Of a stretch of DNA of 64,000 bases, positions 48,843 through 63,611 are shown one piece after another. This DNA is from Tetrahymena thermophila SB210. Lineage: Eukaryota > Ciliophora > Oligohymenophorea > Hymenostomatida > Tetrahymenidae. The notes below the pieces were generated by a model. The model ran no database searches. It saw only the letters and a list, made by a program, of their open reading frames with translations, and was not told the origin of the DNA. The translations under genes were made by a program, and so were the position numbers. Numbering within the stretch: the first letter of the stretch is position 1; every line of letters starts with the position of its first letter. The DNA lies in assembly GCF_000189635.1 (NCBI RefSeq), contig NW_002476351.1:62001-126000 (forward strand). The letters are read 5' to 3'.

Positions 48843-51232
48843 TCATAATTAAGATAGTTGATTCACATTACTTACAAAAGTATTCAACTTTCTTTTTTTA
48901 TTGTTTTGATATATTTCATCAAATTCATCTACTTAAATCTAACTCTCCTAAGTTTGATTGTTAAATTATAGATTATGTTGATCTGATTTTTTGAATTTAT
49001 CTTTTCTGTCTTAGAATTATTTTTCAAATAAATTAAACCTAGATTTTGTTGAATTATTTAAAAGTGATGTTTAAGGACTTAAAATGAGTTTAAAAGAATT
49101 TTTATATTTTTCATTTAGCTATTTGAACATTTCTTTCAAAGCAGGATCAAGTTAATTGATTAATTTTTGATCTAAAATAGATTAATCATTTTTATGAGCT
49201 ATATTTTGGTAAGCTTAAAAACTTTCACGTGCCTTTTATAATTCTGATCTATTATCTTGATAAAGCAAGTCAATTTCTAAATCATCTTTTTTTTCATTTT
49301 ATTTAAAACAGATATCAGTTTAGATGGTGGGTTTGGGCAAGTAATCAAACAATTTGAGCTGATCTTAATCAAAAATTAGTCTTTTTAACTTTTCTAATTC
49401 ATTTAATTTATAAATAATGTTGAATACGTCAATGTTATGATAAAGCTTTTCTCTGCTATAATTTATTATATTTTTTTATTTCTTGTAAAATTTACTAAAA
49501 TAACAAAAGATAGTCGATTTGAAATACTACCAAATACTTAGTTACATAGAACTCATTTAATTATCTAAGCGCTTTTTGAACTAATCTTCAATTTATTTCT
49601 TCCTTTTTTCTTATTCTTTCAATGACAGCATTTTGTTAATTTGTTATTTTTGATTATCTGATTTTTCAACTGGTTTTTTTAATTATATGCTTTTATCTTT
49701 AAAATAGCTCATCATCTACTAAGAAACTGTTAATTACTTGCTTTTTTGTTTCCGCCTTTATTCCAAAACAGTATCTTATTGATTTAAATCGCAATAAAAT
49801 TTATCAGATTTTTAATTTTAATAAGTAGGACTATTTTGTTAAGGGCTTTAAGAGAGATTTTGTTTTTAACTGCTTTCATCTATTTAGCCATCATAACAAA
49901 AATTTTATATATTATTTTTAAATGTCTAATTATTTTTTCTCAAATTCTCATCACTACTAGTCAAATTAACTTTGGAATTATTTTAACTTTCTTAACTTTG
50001 CTTTGACTTTTTAAGCTTTTTTTTATTTCCCTGTTTTTGTTATTCATTTATATTTGTTTATTGTCCTTCATTTTATTATTTGCTTTTTAAACTCCCTTAA
50101 AATTTAAATGCTTTGTTAATAAGGTCAATATCTAACTTTGTCTGCGATATTTTTTTGCAAATGATATAACCAATAGCAAGAAAACTCTAAGTAAATCCTC
50201 CAATTTCAGACAGAATAGAATTGAATTTTTTATATGATCTTTTATAGACACCCTCTTTTTGCTTTTCAAATCGGAAATAAATGGTAAGAAAATAATCTTA
50301 AAACGATGGTGGATATTCCTTTTACATAAAATATTATTTTTTAAAATTATTATTTCAGTTTTTTAAACAAAATTTATGAATAAAAATAAAAAATTTCATG
50401 TGATTTTTACAAAACTTTCAGAAAAACTATAAGCTGGAAATCTTTAAGTTGTTACATCAGGAAAAAACCATCCGAAATCACTATAAACATAATTATTACG
50501 AATGTAAACAATAGCATCTTTTGGAAGTAAAGTACTAGTAGCCCAAAACATATCTCTAGAATAAATTTTGAATGGATTATCACTAATAGTTGGATCTACA
50601 TAGGAGTCAGATAATTAAAGAGCAAAACTAGACTTTTAAAGAAATTTGTCCAAAATTTCTTTAGATTAACAATTTTTTGAGCACTTCTTAACAGTAATTT
50701 GAATATCTGAATAAACTTTAGAAGGAAAGTCCCCTTAAATTGGCAACACTAAATCAGGAGGAAGACAATACATATTAGTATAGTTAAGACTAAGATAGTA
50801 TTTTTGGTTTTTAAGATTTTAGAAATTTTCAATTGTGCAAGGTTAGACATTTATGCTCACTTGATTGTAAGTAGAGACATACTACTAAGTAGTCTCATTG
50901 AAAGTTAAAATCTTTTAGTTCCAAAAAGCAGAGATTGTATAAATGCTTTCATCAATATAGTAATTATAATTCTCTTGATTTTCCATTCCAAATGCAATAG
51001 GAAAACTTATACTTGAAGCCTCAAAAATAGCAGGATCATCAACTTATCTTTCGTTGTAGATAACCTCTGGATTATTTCTTTGAACTACGTCTACAATTAA
51101 TACGAATAGCCTGTAAAAGATGAGTACATATATTATGAGGGTAACACATGTGCCTAATCTTGTGTTATAAGTTTGTTATTTGTTAAATCTTAGGAAAATT
51201 TAACTACCAAATATGTCTAACTAATCTAGCAT
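48843..51232 (-). CDS. ciliate two-TM membrane protein of unknown function
   Basis: ATG 51232, TGA 48845-48843; one intron at 50319-50410 gives exactly 766 codons. The N-terminus has a first TM (RLGTCVTLIIYVLIFYRLFVL) soon after the start, then a ~240-residue extracytoplasmic-type domain with paired Cys (VQPCTIENF, YCLPPDLVLP, VKKCSKNC). A second TM lies in SILSEIGGFTQSFLAIGYII, preceded by KKEGVYKRSYKKFN. The rest is a ~400-residue Gln/Asn/Lys/Ser-rich tail. The arrangement YNTxLGT-TM ... IGG-TM is one I recognise from a large Tetrahymena/Paramecium family without known function. It is divergent with the giant gene at 53554. Confidence 0.8.
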
Positions 51233-53553
51233 TAAATAATTGTTTCTTTTTTTAAATTCTCTTAATGCGTTAATTTTATATTATTTATTATAATTTAATT
51301 AAAAGTAATGGCCTTTTAATACAAAACCTAAGTAATAAAAATTAATAATTTGATTAGTTTTATTAAATATCGAGTGATTAAATACACTAATTTTTTTATT
51401 TTATAAGATAATCAATAGGGCTATTTTAGCGATTTATTTATATGATAGTAAATTTATCAAATAATAATTTTTATTTATTAATAAGAAAGTCATTTAATTT
51501 ATTGTCTAGTTAATAATTAATCTTTATTTGATCATATAAGTTAATAAAAATATTTTTTTTTATATATTTCTTATTAAATTAATTTTATTCTAAATTTAAC
51601 ATTAATAAAAAATAATCTAATTTTCCTAAGTAATATTTTTGTTTATCTGAAAAATTAATTATTTTAAATCCTCAAAATAATATTTCAAGTGTTTATCATA
51701 AAAGAAAATTTAAAAAAAAAATAGAACAAAATATATTAGATAGTCAGAGACCTGACTCAACCCCCATTTTTTAGAGGAATTACAGTATATATGTAAATTT
51801 AATAAATTTACATATATACTGTAATTCCTCTAAAAAATGGGGGTTGAGTCAGGTCTCTGACTATCTAATATATAACAAAGTTTAAAAAATACATTTAAGG
51901 AAGTAGTTAAAAAAATAAATATTAAAATATTTGAAATTATATTAGAGTAAAAATATTTTTATCTAAGCAAAATTTTACTACTTATTGATAATCTTGATTT
52001 GTATTATAATAAAAATTTTAATACATATTTAAATTAATTTTGAAATTTAGTTTTTTTAGTGACAATATATCCAACATAAAATAATTTACTTGAAAAATTG
52101 AAATAAAAATTTAATAAAATATATATATTTAAATTTTAACTATTTACCAATTATTGACAGCTACTTTCTATTAGAAAAAAAAAGGAATAAAAATTTTAAT
52201 TTTTGATTCTTTATATAAAACTTTATAATTAAAAGTATTTATGAAATTAAAAAAAGTAAAATTTTAATATTTTAATAAATTAAAATATTCTATTTTATGA
52301 TTTAATCTTTGCTAATTGTTACCATTTATAAGATCTATTTATAGAAGAATGGACTGATGATATTATTAATAAGTAACTAATTAGATTTAATTTCAAATAA
52401 ATGATGGAAAAAATTTAGCAATTATGTGAGTTTAAAAGGTATTATTTAACTATTATTTTCTAAAAGGTTATTTTTTTAAATATCATCTAAATTTCTTTTT
52501 ATTCCATTTTAAATTTGTTAGTGCTGCTATTTAGTCAATTATTATTATGATTAATTTATTAACTGTGTAGACAATAATCTCAAATTTAATTATGAATTAT
52601 TCCTAATCCAAGTTTTAGAAGTATACAATTACTGATGCTTATACTTTCAATAATATACTGTAAACAATTAATTAAAAAATAAAAAAGCATTAATAATAGA
52701 TAAATATTTCCTTTAATTATGCAGAGTAAGATTTGGAAATAGGTTATTTTTGAATCCTCCTTTTTGTAGAGTATCTACGGTTTTCAATTAAATTAGTTAA
52801 ATATTTATGTTTTTTGTTTGAATATGTTTTTATTATATATATATGAGGTTAAAAAGTGTATTTTAACCAATTTTATACTTAAAAGTATAAATTAATCTTT
52901 TATTTTACTTTTAAAAAATAAATACTTTCTTTAATTTAATTTGTTAAATAAAAAATAAATGTTTATTGTAAAATAAATAAAAAAAACAAAAATAAATAAA
53001 ACAAAAATCTTTTGTAAATTAAATAAAAAAATTTATGCAAAATCAATTTACTAAAATAATATTTTTATTATGTCCTTATTTTTTATTTCCTTTATTTTTT
53101 TAAGTATAAATAAAATTATATAAATTGTTTATTTTTTATTTGTTAATTTAAACTCAAATAGGTAAATAAATCAACACTAATAGCTATATTGGATTAGCTT
53201 CCTCAGGATGATGTATTTATTAAGTAAATAAGTTAAATTAAGTATTTTTCAATAAAAAATTATATAGGATGTATATAAGGTTAATTGTTATGGGCTTATA
53301 TTCAATTAATTAAATAATTTATTTATTTATTTGGTTAAACTTTGATCAATTATTAACTCATATCACAAATTAGTATATTGTTAGTAATAAAAGTGGGGGA
53401 AAATTTTTGATTGATGCTTTTTATTTATGTATATATATGCTCATTTTCTTAAAAATAATTAATAGTAAAAATTAGAATTTTCAAGAGATAAAACTTAGAG
53501 AAACAAATCGTATAGAAGCATATTATTAGGATACTATTAGGAGTACTTTTAAG
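51233..53553. other. divergent intergenic region with palindrome
   Basis: 2.3 kb between two divergently transcribed membrane-protein genes. Contains the 143-bp palindrome. The rest is very A+T-rich; short TGA-free runs around 52300-52750 show no family features, so no gene is called. Confidence 0.55.
51731..51873. repeat. perfect 143-bp palindrome (71-bp arms, 1-nt centre)
   Basis: Positions 51731-51801 are the exact reverse complement of 51803-51873 around the single base at 51802. Arms begin ATATATTAGATAGTCAGAG and include a CCCCC block and a nested TACAGTATATATG that next to the centre resembles a Tc1-type CAGT terminus flanked by TA. Perfect identity implies recent origin (foldback/MITE insertion or inverted duplication) or an assembly artefact. 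If transcribed it would form one long hairpin RNA. Confidence 0.95.
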
Positions 53554-56500
53554 ATGAAATCAATTATTGTATAAATCATAATTTTTTTACTCATTCACGA
53601 ATTATTAGGATGTCCAACGGGTTGTATTTAGTGTAGTGATTAAAGCACTTGCTAAAAATGCGAATAGAATTTTAAACTAAATATCTAATTAGGAGTCTGT
53701 GTTTACATAGGCTGTGAGCCTTATTTGTATCTATAGCCCAAAATTAGTTAGACGACATAAGGAGTTTGTTAAACCATCTGTGATTAAGGATATTAAGTAG
53801 ATAGCCAAACAAATATATGTGTTAATCTGAACTAATGCTCGTTGACTTATAGCTCGTAAACAGGTATCAGTCGAGTAAATGAACCAATCAAAACAATTTT
53901 ATCATATTCAGGTGATTATTTTTTTGTTATGTATTCTTCTTATATCAGTGTATTACTTAAGTCTACAGGAAGGTTTATTTAAAGTATTGATTTCCAGTAG
54001 AACTTAGAGTATGTAGATTACTTTGCGGGAAACTTTTATATTTTCTAAAAGGATAGCAAAGTAGCTAAATGGAATTTTTAGAACAATAGAACAGAAATAT
54101 TTGACTACACATTAGATGGAAATATAGATTCAAGTATTTAAATAGTTTCTATTAGTTAGCAGCATGCAGCCGCAGTAACTTTTGACAGAAATAAGTAAAC
54201 AATTTATATAACTCTTTTGTTAGACACCAATTCTCACAAGTTTGTTTCAAAATAATCTGTTATTTAAATAAATTAAGAGAAAGTTAAGGAATATTACTTT
54301 TTTCATGACAAAATTTTCATAATCTCAACAATCGGGGTTTAAATGTAATAAATTTTAGTAGATAATGACTAAAATTTGCTAATTTACAATTACTCTTCAG
54401 AAAATTTATGCTAAAATCTGAATTAAATTAATGTTTAATAAATAGTCAGCTTTAATAAAACATTAAACATAATTTTACTAAAAAATTAAAAGAATTATTT
54501 GATCGTAGGATAATAATTATGTTAAATAATTGATATTCCCTAGCTATGCGCTTAAATTTATAGAATCAACATCTTAGAATCTGCCTACTTCTTTTTACAA
54601 CTGGAAACAATGGTTATCATTTTAGATAGCAATTTGCAACAAGCTGCACAAATATCAATATAAATGAATATTATTAGTTTACTCTGCATCCCTAGTACAG
54701 ATAAATATATTGTTTTGTCAATTCTTGATAGTTCATCTAATTTACAATTTTTCAGGTTAAGTTCTAGTAATTTTGAATATTAGAGTATTTATAAAAAGTA
54801 ATTATATAATTTTAATCCTACAAATTTAATTCTTACTAATTTGTTGGTAGAACCAAACAATAAATTAAAGTAATTTCAAATTATTGCATTCTCTAAATCC
54901 ATACAGTCTTTAAATTTTAATGTAATGGATGACTTTTCTTTAGTCTAAACAAATTAATACTTTTTAAAACCCTTTCAAAGAAAGTTTATTGATATGTAAT
55001 CAAGTATATAGTCTATGGATACAAACGATAAGAGTAATATTGCTATTTTTTGCTCTAAAAATGGTTAGATTATGACTTGGGATTATTCAATTATTACCAA
55101 ACCCAAATTATTCGATTCTACGTTTATAAATAATTAAGGAACATGCAACTCAATATAATTCTTAACAAATAATTATGTGTTAATACTATTTCAGAATAGC
55201 ATAATTGCATTTGATGTAATTTACTCTAAAATTTTATTTACATGGAAATTTATCAACCTACAATCAAAAATGGTCAATAAATTTATTTTACCTTTTAATG
55301 GTAATTCATATCTCTTATATGATTCTTGCTTTAAGGCATTTGACAAAGATTTTTAACTACTATTTTAAGATTGTAGTTCCTTCTTTGACGAAGCTATAAT
55401 TTAAGCCAAACTAGACTCTAGTAAGTATCTAATTATCTAAAAATAATATTCTTTTTCAGTTTTTAAGGTAGAAAATGATAAATTGACATTAAATGCTTCG
55501 TATAACAGCTCATTTTAAATACAGATATGGAAAATAAGGAATTTTCCTTTAAGTTACTAAATAGAAAACAATATTATATTTGAAATAATTTCTTATTTTT
55601 CAGATAGATCGTTTATTATATTTAAATAAGATTTATCACCAATAAAAACTTATTAAAATGTGCTTATATCTAAGGGAATTGACATAAGCTTTGTTTAAGA
55701 TGATCCATATGACAATCTTTATGTAATAGGAGGATAGAGCAGCTTGAAATCAGCCTCAATAAAATACTAGACATATGCACTATTCAAGAATTATACAAAT
55801 ATAATTTAAGTTTCATCACAAAGCAATTTTAATAGTTTTTTTCCAGTTTATAAAAGTGTCAATTAGGCCGATGGTGCTTTAGGTTATACAGTAAAAGCCT
55901 TTTTTTTATTGAGCTACTTGACAATAGTTTAAAGTTATTACTATAATATGTAAAATTATAATAATTTTTTAAGCGCAAATTAACCAAACCATTAGCTTTA
56001 CGTAAATACTTTTTAGCTTTTTAAATAAAATTAATTTTTTATGTTTGGAGACAAAAATGGTTTAATGACAGTTGATGCAAATAGAAATCGATAATATAAA
56101 AATGTTTATAACATAAATACCAATGAAATAAATAGTTAAGATTTTATCTAAGGAGTATATTAGAGTTTAGCCCTTTAAAAGTACTTTATAATAAAATCTA
56201 ATATTTAAGTTTACAATCTATTGACAAATTAATTCATAGAATCAATTGAAGTGAATTAAAATTCAAACTAATTTGATTTTGTAAAATTGTTTTAAATAGT
56301 AGAAGAATAAAGTTCGATTATTTTTATTAAATAAAATATATTATTTTCTAAGAGTTATTTAACAAATTAAGTATACTAATATGATAAATTCCTTAAAATT
56401 ATAAATTACATAGTAAATAACAACTGTATCTACTTATATGGATCATCTCTCTCAATACTCAGTTTTAATTTAAAAGAAATGAATAGCTTAAAAGATAACT

Positions 56501-59500
56501 CAGATAATAATAATATTATTTAATAATGTTATCTAAGCCCAATAGGACTGATTTGTAAAAAAGACACAGCAATAATTTCTGTTTTTGATAAATTAAATCT
56601 AAATCCAATTAATTCCTTTTAGTAGCGTTTCATAGATAACAATTATAAGTTCTAAATAGATAATTAATATTAAAGAATAATCCTCTATTCATCTAATGTT
56701 GAAATTTATAGTTTCAGTGGAAATTTTCAAATGTACATATCCTCAATCAATTTATAGATTTAATTTTTGTAAATATCCTCAAACGATGCCGTCGTAACTT
56801 CTACAAGTAAATTAAATAAATAATTAAAATATTTTCAGTTAAATTAAATTTTTTTCAATTTAATTAAAAACTCAATTTGAAATTTTCAAAATTAAATAAA
56901 AATTTTACAAAAATTTTCTTTGAAAAATCTAATTCTGCAGAATTTCAAATAATTACTTATTAAATAAAAACAAACCGAATATTTGGTAGATCCTTAGTAT
57001 ATAATAATTTTGGTTTTTTAAATTTATGATGAATTTATTGGTAAATCTAAAAGAATTTTCAAGCTAAGATTTAAATTAAAAAAGAATAAATTTATTTATT
57101 TATTTTTTTTAAATGAATGTGAAAAATTAACAGTAAAAATAAATTTTTTGTAATTTAAATTTGGAAAAAAATAATTTTTTATGAATTTAATTATTAAATA
57201 AATAAAATAGATTTTTTAATCTTTGACAGAAAAACATGGAATCTCAGAGGTAAAATAAATAGTCCTAATGGAGGTACCATAATTAACTAAGGATATATAC
57301 CTGAGTTAAACTAGATAGTATTTTATCTATCTTCTATTCGATTTGCCTAAATTTTTACTATTAGTTTAGATACTTTACTTACAGTGATGTAACATTAAAA
57401 CAGCTTTGCTTAAAATTAACCTTCTCTTAGTGTTGCCTATAAATATGATAAAGATTAGAACATATTTATTCTTTTGGACTAAACAGGTAATTTAGAAACA
57501 ATAGATTATCTAGGGGAATTCCCATCATTGACAACAACAAAATTTATAGAATATGATATAAATTCTAATTATAACTTAATTGGATTTTCTTTAGATTTTA
57601 AAAATAACAATATGCTAGCTTACTCTCAAACTTAAGTTTTTCATCTTTGTTATGGTGATTTATTGAATAATGTTATCCAATTAAGAACAAGTAAGAAATA
57701 ATTATTTACCAAAATTTTACCAAGTATTCATAATTAAAACGATGACAATAGTAAATCTTTTGTAATAGCAGGAGATTAAGGTTTATTATACAGATATTCC
57801 AATACACAATTTGAGTATTTTTATCAGCTCGATGAAGAAATTTTGGGTATTATTTACAATTAAAAGTAAAAAATTTTAATAATTGCTCTCTCTTAATCAT
57901 TTGTCATTTTTAAAGACATAGATTAAAATTCACTAATAATCTTTAATCAATTTCAAAATAAATTTGATGTTATAAATTTGAATAGTCCATTTTCTTTATT
58001 TATTAGTGAAGATATATATATGACTAAAAATAGAATAATTACACATTATGATTTTAAGAACCAAGTTATATTAAGTACTATTGAATTAAAAGATCCTCAA
58101 TCCTTTTTAATAAAATTTGTATGCTCATCTAAAACACCTTTTGTTTACTTAGGGTTTAGCAACGGAGACATTATTTTATATAACAGATAAACTTTTAAAT
58201 AATTTAAAATTGACTTGGCAAACAAATAGGATGGTTAATAATAATATGGTCTTGAAATTGGGTTTATTGTAGAAACTTCTACAGATTTATGGGTAAGCTT
58301 TAGTAATTCACTTGGAGTTTTTAAGATAAATATTTAAAATAATATATTTTAATAAATAATATAATTTGATAATTTGACAACTTACAAAATGTAATAATAA
58401 CTGAATGTTATGATATTCGATTTAGATGAACTAAATTCAAGGATATTTTTGAATTTTGTTGGTGAAAAAGTCATGAGGGTTTTTGATTTAAGCGGTAATT
58501 TAGTCTAACATCTTTCTTTGCCATGTGTAATGAATAATAGTTTATAGATTAATGAATTACATTTACTAGTTTACACGACCTTTCAAGTGATGATTTATGA
58601 TAGGAATACTCTCTAATATATTTAAAGTATTAGAAGAGATAACCATTATAATTTTATTATTGAAGTTGTTTAAATAAATGATTAATACTTGGTACTTTTA
58701 AGCTAAGATAAATATGAGCTATTTAAATTATAATAGAATTCAATCGAAGGAATTTTGATTGATCAAGTTATGTTACAAAGCCCAGTGTTTATGGATTATT
58801 CAATTAGAGGTTTAGATGATGCATAAACTAGTTCTTTAATGTAAATTTTTATACTTTCAGACAATCAAGTATTAGAACAAAAATATGATCTTGTTTATGA
58901 AAACATTAAAACTTTAAACAAAATTTGCAGTATTGAAATATCTGTGAACTCTTTTTTTGACGTTATGCTTTCAATCAATAAAATCAAACCAATGTCATAT
59001 CCAGATCCTTCTTAAAGATCTATGATCACAGCAAAAGATTACAGTTTAAACAATTACTTGGATATCTTACTTAACATAGACGATTTGAGGACAATAGATT
59101 TCTAAAATACTCTTAACAGTCTTACTTAAGTGTATCCTGTAAAAAATGCAAATCCTTCAGAAAATGAAAATCTTTCTCATTTGTAGATTTATTAAGATTC
59201 TTTTTAATTGTATTTCAAAAAATAAGTTTAAATAAGAAATTTTGGCTTAATCTTCCAAAATAATTTAGAGTAGATAAATTTTTACTAATTTACACAAAAT
59301 GTCACTTTTCACAACATCTAAATAGCGTCTTAAGTTGTAGATAAAGTATCCTTTTAATTTGTAAATATGAAATTAGTTATTTTAAATGAAATTTAACTGT
59401 GCAAGCTGCAAAGAGAATAGAAATAGTTTAATTCTGGAGATGATTGGTTATTTGTTTTTAAAAATATAAACTAAGTATTAATTTATAACTTAGTTTTAGA

Positions 59501-62500
59501 TAATTAAAATATAGAAAGTTTGAACTTTGGTGGCTTGATTTCAGTATTCAATGTTTAAACTTTAATAATAAAAAACTTGGTTATAAAAAATTCAAAACTA
59601 TATTCTTTAATCTATCTTGGCAAGGTACAAAATCTTACAATAAATAATCTTTAGATAATAAATTGCTAATAAGCTTCTAACAATGAACCTATTTATATAC
59701 TAAATATAGTTGGAGTTACAAGCTCTTATCTTTAGAACATATTAATAACTAATAACTAAAATTTGCTCTTTGTATATACATCTAATATTTATGAAGAGGA
59801 TGGGATCAGGCATTATTTGTAAAGAGATAACTTGAATGTGAAAAATCTAAATGTTACATAAAATTTAATCTCCTATTCTATCAGTTAATCTCTAATCTCG
59901 ATTTAGAATTCAAATTGCAATTTTAACAACATAACTTACTAAAATAACTAAGGAAATATGTATCTAAGTAAATCTTAGAATTTTTTAATTGAAAATAGTT
60001 AATTTTACAATAATACTTCTCTGAATGGAGGTGCTCTTTCTTTACTTTAAAGCAATAATCTAATTGTTTTTAAAAACTGTTAGTTTTAGTATAATAAAGC
60101 ACATGCAAGCGGAGGAGCTATCTACTTTGAAAATGTAAATGCCTAAATAAATATGGATGATACTGTAAAAATAAATTAAAATGAAGCTCTAATTGGTGGA
60201 GGCATAAGACTGTATAACAACTAATAAAATATGCCTTAAACAATCAACTTTAATTATAAAAATATTATATTTAATAATTCAGCTTAAATGTATGGAAACA
60301 ATGTAGGGACATTCATTTAGAGAGCTATGATAAGAGTTATTCAGAAGATTTCATAAGACAATAATAATCTGTATCAGAAGCATAGCTTTGAATATAAAAT
60401 TATCTAAAGTTAAAATATGAGTGAATCTGACTAATAAAAATATTAGGAAATACTTTAAATACAAAAATTTTAAAGCGGAAGCATGCTAAATTTATCGATA
60501 TAATTGGCTGACTATGAAGGAGAATTAATTAGATTTTAGTAATAAAAATATAATTATAAATAGTATCCAGAATCGATTATGGATGAATTGAGTTAGATAA
60601 AATTCAAAATTCAACCTGAAACATTAGATTAAAATATCATGTTAAATGGACACAATATAATAACATCCTCTGACTTTGATGATGCAAATAATTAATTTAT
60701 TTTTTCTGAAATTTAAATTACAAGCATGCCAAACCAAACAACAGATTTAATTATCTTATCTAATTATACACTTTAATATATTAATGTACTCCCGATTTAA
60801 ATACAAATATAAATGAGAGTTTGCTATCCAGGTGAAGTTGTTAAGCAAATAGAAAATAATATTTATAGCTGCAATTCCTGTCCATATGGATAGTATTCAT
60901 TGGTAGATCCGACGTAAGATGAGTTTTGGATATAAAACATAGCAAAAACTAATCAAGCTAGATCAAATGGCAAATTAACTTACTTGTCTTAATGCTAATA
61001 GTGCCCAGATTCAGCTACTTTGTGCTAAAATAATACTATAGCTTTAAAAAGTGGCTATTGGAGAGCAAATAATGCCTCTGCAGATATTGTTTAGTGCTCT
61101 CTTTAATTTAATGCCTGTGATGAATAAGATAATACTAGCAGAAATGGTTGTCTAAGAGGCTATATGGGACCTGCTTGTAAAATATGCGATTCTACTGGAT
61201 AGATTTGGGATGGATAACGATACTCCTATTCATACATTAGTTAGGAAAAATGTAATTTATGTAGAAGCATGCACTAATAAATACTTTTTATCCTTCTTAC
61301 AGGGATTGTTTTGGCAATTTATTTTCTATTTAGCACTATTGCATATTTTGATTAATTTATTCACTCATGTCTATGTTACTACTTAAGGTAATTAAATATG
61401 ATACCTATTTCTAGAAATTCAATTAAAGATTAAACGAGTTTTTATATTAAGATATTTGTTAATTATACATAAATTTCATCTGTGTTGATCATTATTCAGG
61501 TCAATTATTTCTCAGATATTTTCACAAATATGCCTAATTATATTAGTGATCCTAACTCCTAAATAATAACAAATATCAACTGTGTCATTCCAGAAGAATA
61601 TATTAATCAACATGGCTTAGCTCATATTTTATAAACTTTGTATGCGCTCCTACCTCTATTATTTCTTCTTATTCTGATTCTTATAACTTATGTAATAGAA
61701 AAACTAAAATGTATGAATATCAAAAAATATCATAAATATACTCTGATGAACTGCCTCTTTATTTTCTTTTAGCCAAATTAAATAGTTTTTTTTTCGAAAC
61801 AACTAACATGCACTCAAATTGGATCCGAATATTATGTAACATCAGATTTGACCTTAAAATGTGGTGATTAAAGCTATAATTAGTTCACATATACTATGTG
61901 TATTCCTTTAATTGTTATTTGGAGCTTGTTTCCTTTTATTATATTTAAGCTTTTGCAAAAAAAATCTTCAAAACTTCAGTCTTGCATAACCTTGTATTAC
62001 TTTGGATATTACTACTAGGAATATAAAGAAAAATATTATTATTGGGAATTCATTAGAATCTACTTAAGAGTTATTGTTGTCGTTGCTTTTACCCTCACTT
62101 CTTAAACTCAGTTTTTAGGTTACTTAATTGTGATTTTTATTCTCTTTATTTATATCAAATGTACGCTGTATTTTAATCCTATCTTAAATAAACATTTGCA
62201 AAGATTTGATATTTTTTGCTATTAAATAATCATTTTGAATTGCTTATTGTCTGCAGCCAATACATAAATAAACTCTGAAGTGATATCAGCTCTAATTTAT
62301 TCATTCAACTTACTGTTTTTATTAATAATAGTTTTAACAATTATTATTTTCAAATTAAATAATCCTCTAATTAGCATTGGTAAATATTTTAAAAAGTTAT
62401 AATTCTTTATCTTGCCAAATTAGTACTATGTTAGAAATTAGTAAAAACAAGAAACATAATAGAAAATATTCAGTCTTTGGAAGAAAATACAAAGAAATTT

Positions 62501-63090
62501 AAGTCTGATCATTTAGCTAAAAGCCATCGAAAGAGTCAGTGATGGATAATCAAAAATAAAGAGTAAGCCAAATTATTATCATAAAATAAATTACATATAT
62601 TTAAAGATAATTTTTAAATATATAAATAGAAAACTATTCTTTAGTTAGCCCATAAAATAATGCATAACAACATAAGATACCTTTCAATAAAGTTTAGAAC
62701 TCTATAATTATTGAATCATCAAATCAGAATTATTGCATCGAAAGTAATTAATTTTAAAATAAAAATTAAAAATTTCATTTTTTTAAAATTTAATCAGAAG
62801 AAAACTGGATTTAAGTAAAAAAATATCAAAGTAAATTAAGCTAAAAGGGTACTGATTCATAGCTTCCAAATCAAATAAAAAGTGAAATCGAATGTAAAAG
62901 TTCATTTATAAGCCCATCTCAGAAAGATTTAAATGATGAATAAAATTTTAAATCTGATGTATTCTTAAGCAGTAATTTCTCTAAGCCGTTAGATATAAAT
63001 TATGAAACCTAATTCAAACTAATAAAGTACATTGACTCAAAAAGAGAAACCAAAAATTAAAATCAAAAATTTGAATTCATTAAAGACTGA
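53554..63090 (+). CDS. giant beta-propeller / beta-helix / Cys-rich multi-pass membrane protein
   Basis: ATG 53554 with a signal peptide (KSIIVQIIIFLLIHELLG), then Cys-rich repeats (CPTGCIQCSDQSTCQKCEQ; CEPYLY; CQTICDQGY). A long series of WD-like beta-propeller segments follows (e.g. MTWDYSIITKPKLFDS; VMRVFDLSGNLVQHLSL). An intron at 56807-57210 joins in frame through NFLIFDRKTWNLRGKI. About 59.8-60.3 kb is a right-handed beta-helix (ENSQFYNNTSLNGGALSL; ASGGAIYFENVNAQ; NEALIGGGIRLYNN). Then a second Cys-rich block (YSCNSCPYGQYSL; CQQCPDSATLCQNNTIALKS; GCLRGYMGPACKIC) and at least eight TM helices from ~61.27 to 62.4 kb. The cytosolic tail ends SKRETKNQNQKFEFIKD at TGA 63088-63090; one or two short introns near 62.69-62.82 kb are needed there and are not certain. 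About 3,000 residues. A ciliate surface family of unknown role. Confidence 0.83.
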
Positions 63091-63611
63091 TTAATAAATA
63101 AATGAATACTACTCTTTTTAAATATATGAATTAAATATTTTATTTTTATAATATTTTATTCTCTTTAATTCATCAATATTTATATTTTTATCATGGTTTT
63201 TTATGTAATATTCCTAATTTAAATAACATATTGATTTTGTTAAATATTTTTTTTTTTTAAATTATGTAAAAATCCAAATACTAATATTGTTAATTTTTCA
63301 ATAAATATTTATTTAGACAAGATATATTTTGTTAATTTTATTACTATTTCTGTGGCATAATTAGTATTTTTTTAATTTTAATTTTTCAAATATGGTAAAT
63401 TCTTTATTTCCTTCTTAAATTTTTTGTTTTAGTAAAACTTTGTTCAATTTAATTTTTATATCATTAAAATAACCAATAGTGGTTATTTTAAATTTTTTTT
63501 CTATAAAATATCTAAGTTTTTTATTTAGAAAAACGATTGATAAAAAAAGCAGCAAATAATAATACATACATACACAAAAATATTATTTAAATTTAAAAAT
63601 TCTTGTAAAAA
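63091..63611. other. intergenic
   Basis: A+T-rich spacer between two plus-strand genes: 3' end of the giant gene and promoter of the last gene. A short inverted pair, accaatagtggt, is at about 63473. Nothing else seen. Confidence 0.6.

Noticed and set aside
57978-58190. Separate small plus-strand gene
   Set aside because: It is in frame with and part of the giant membrane-protein gene, which reads through TAA as Gln on both sides.
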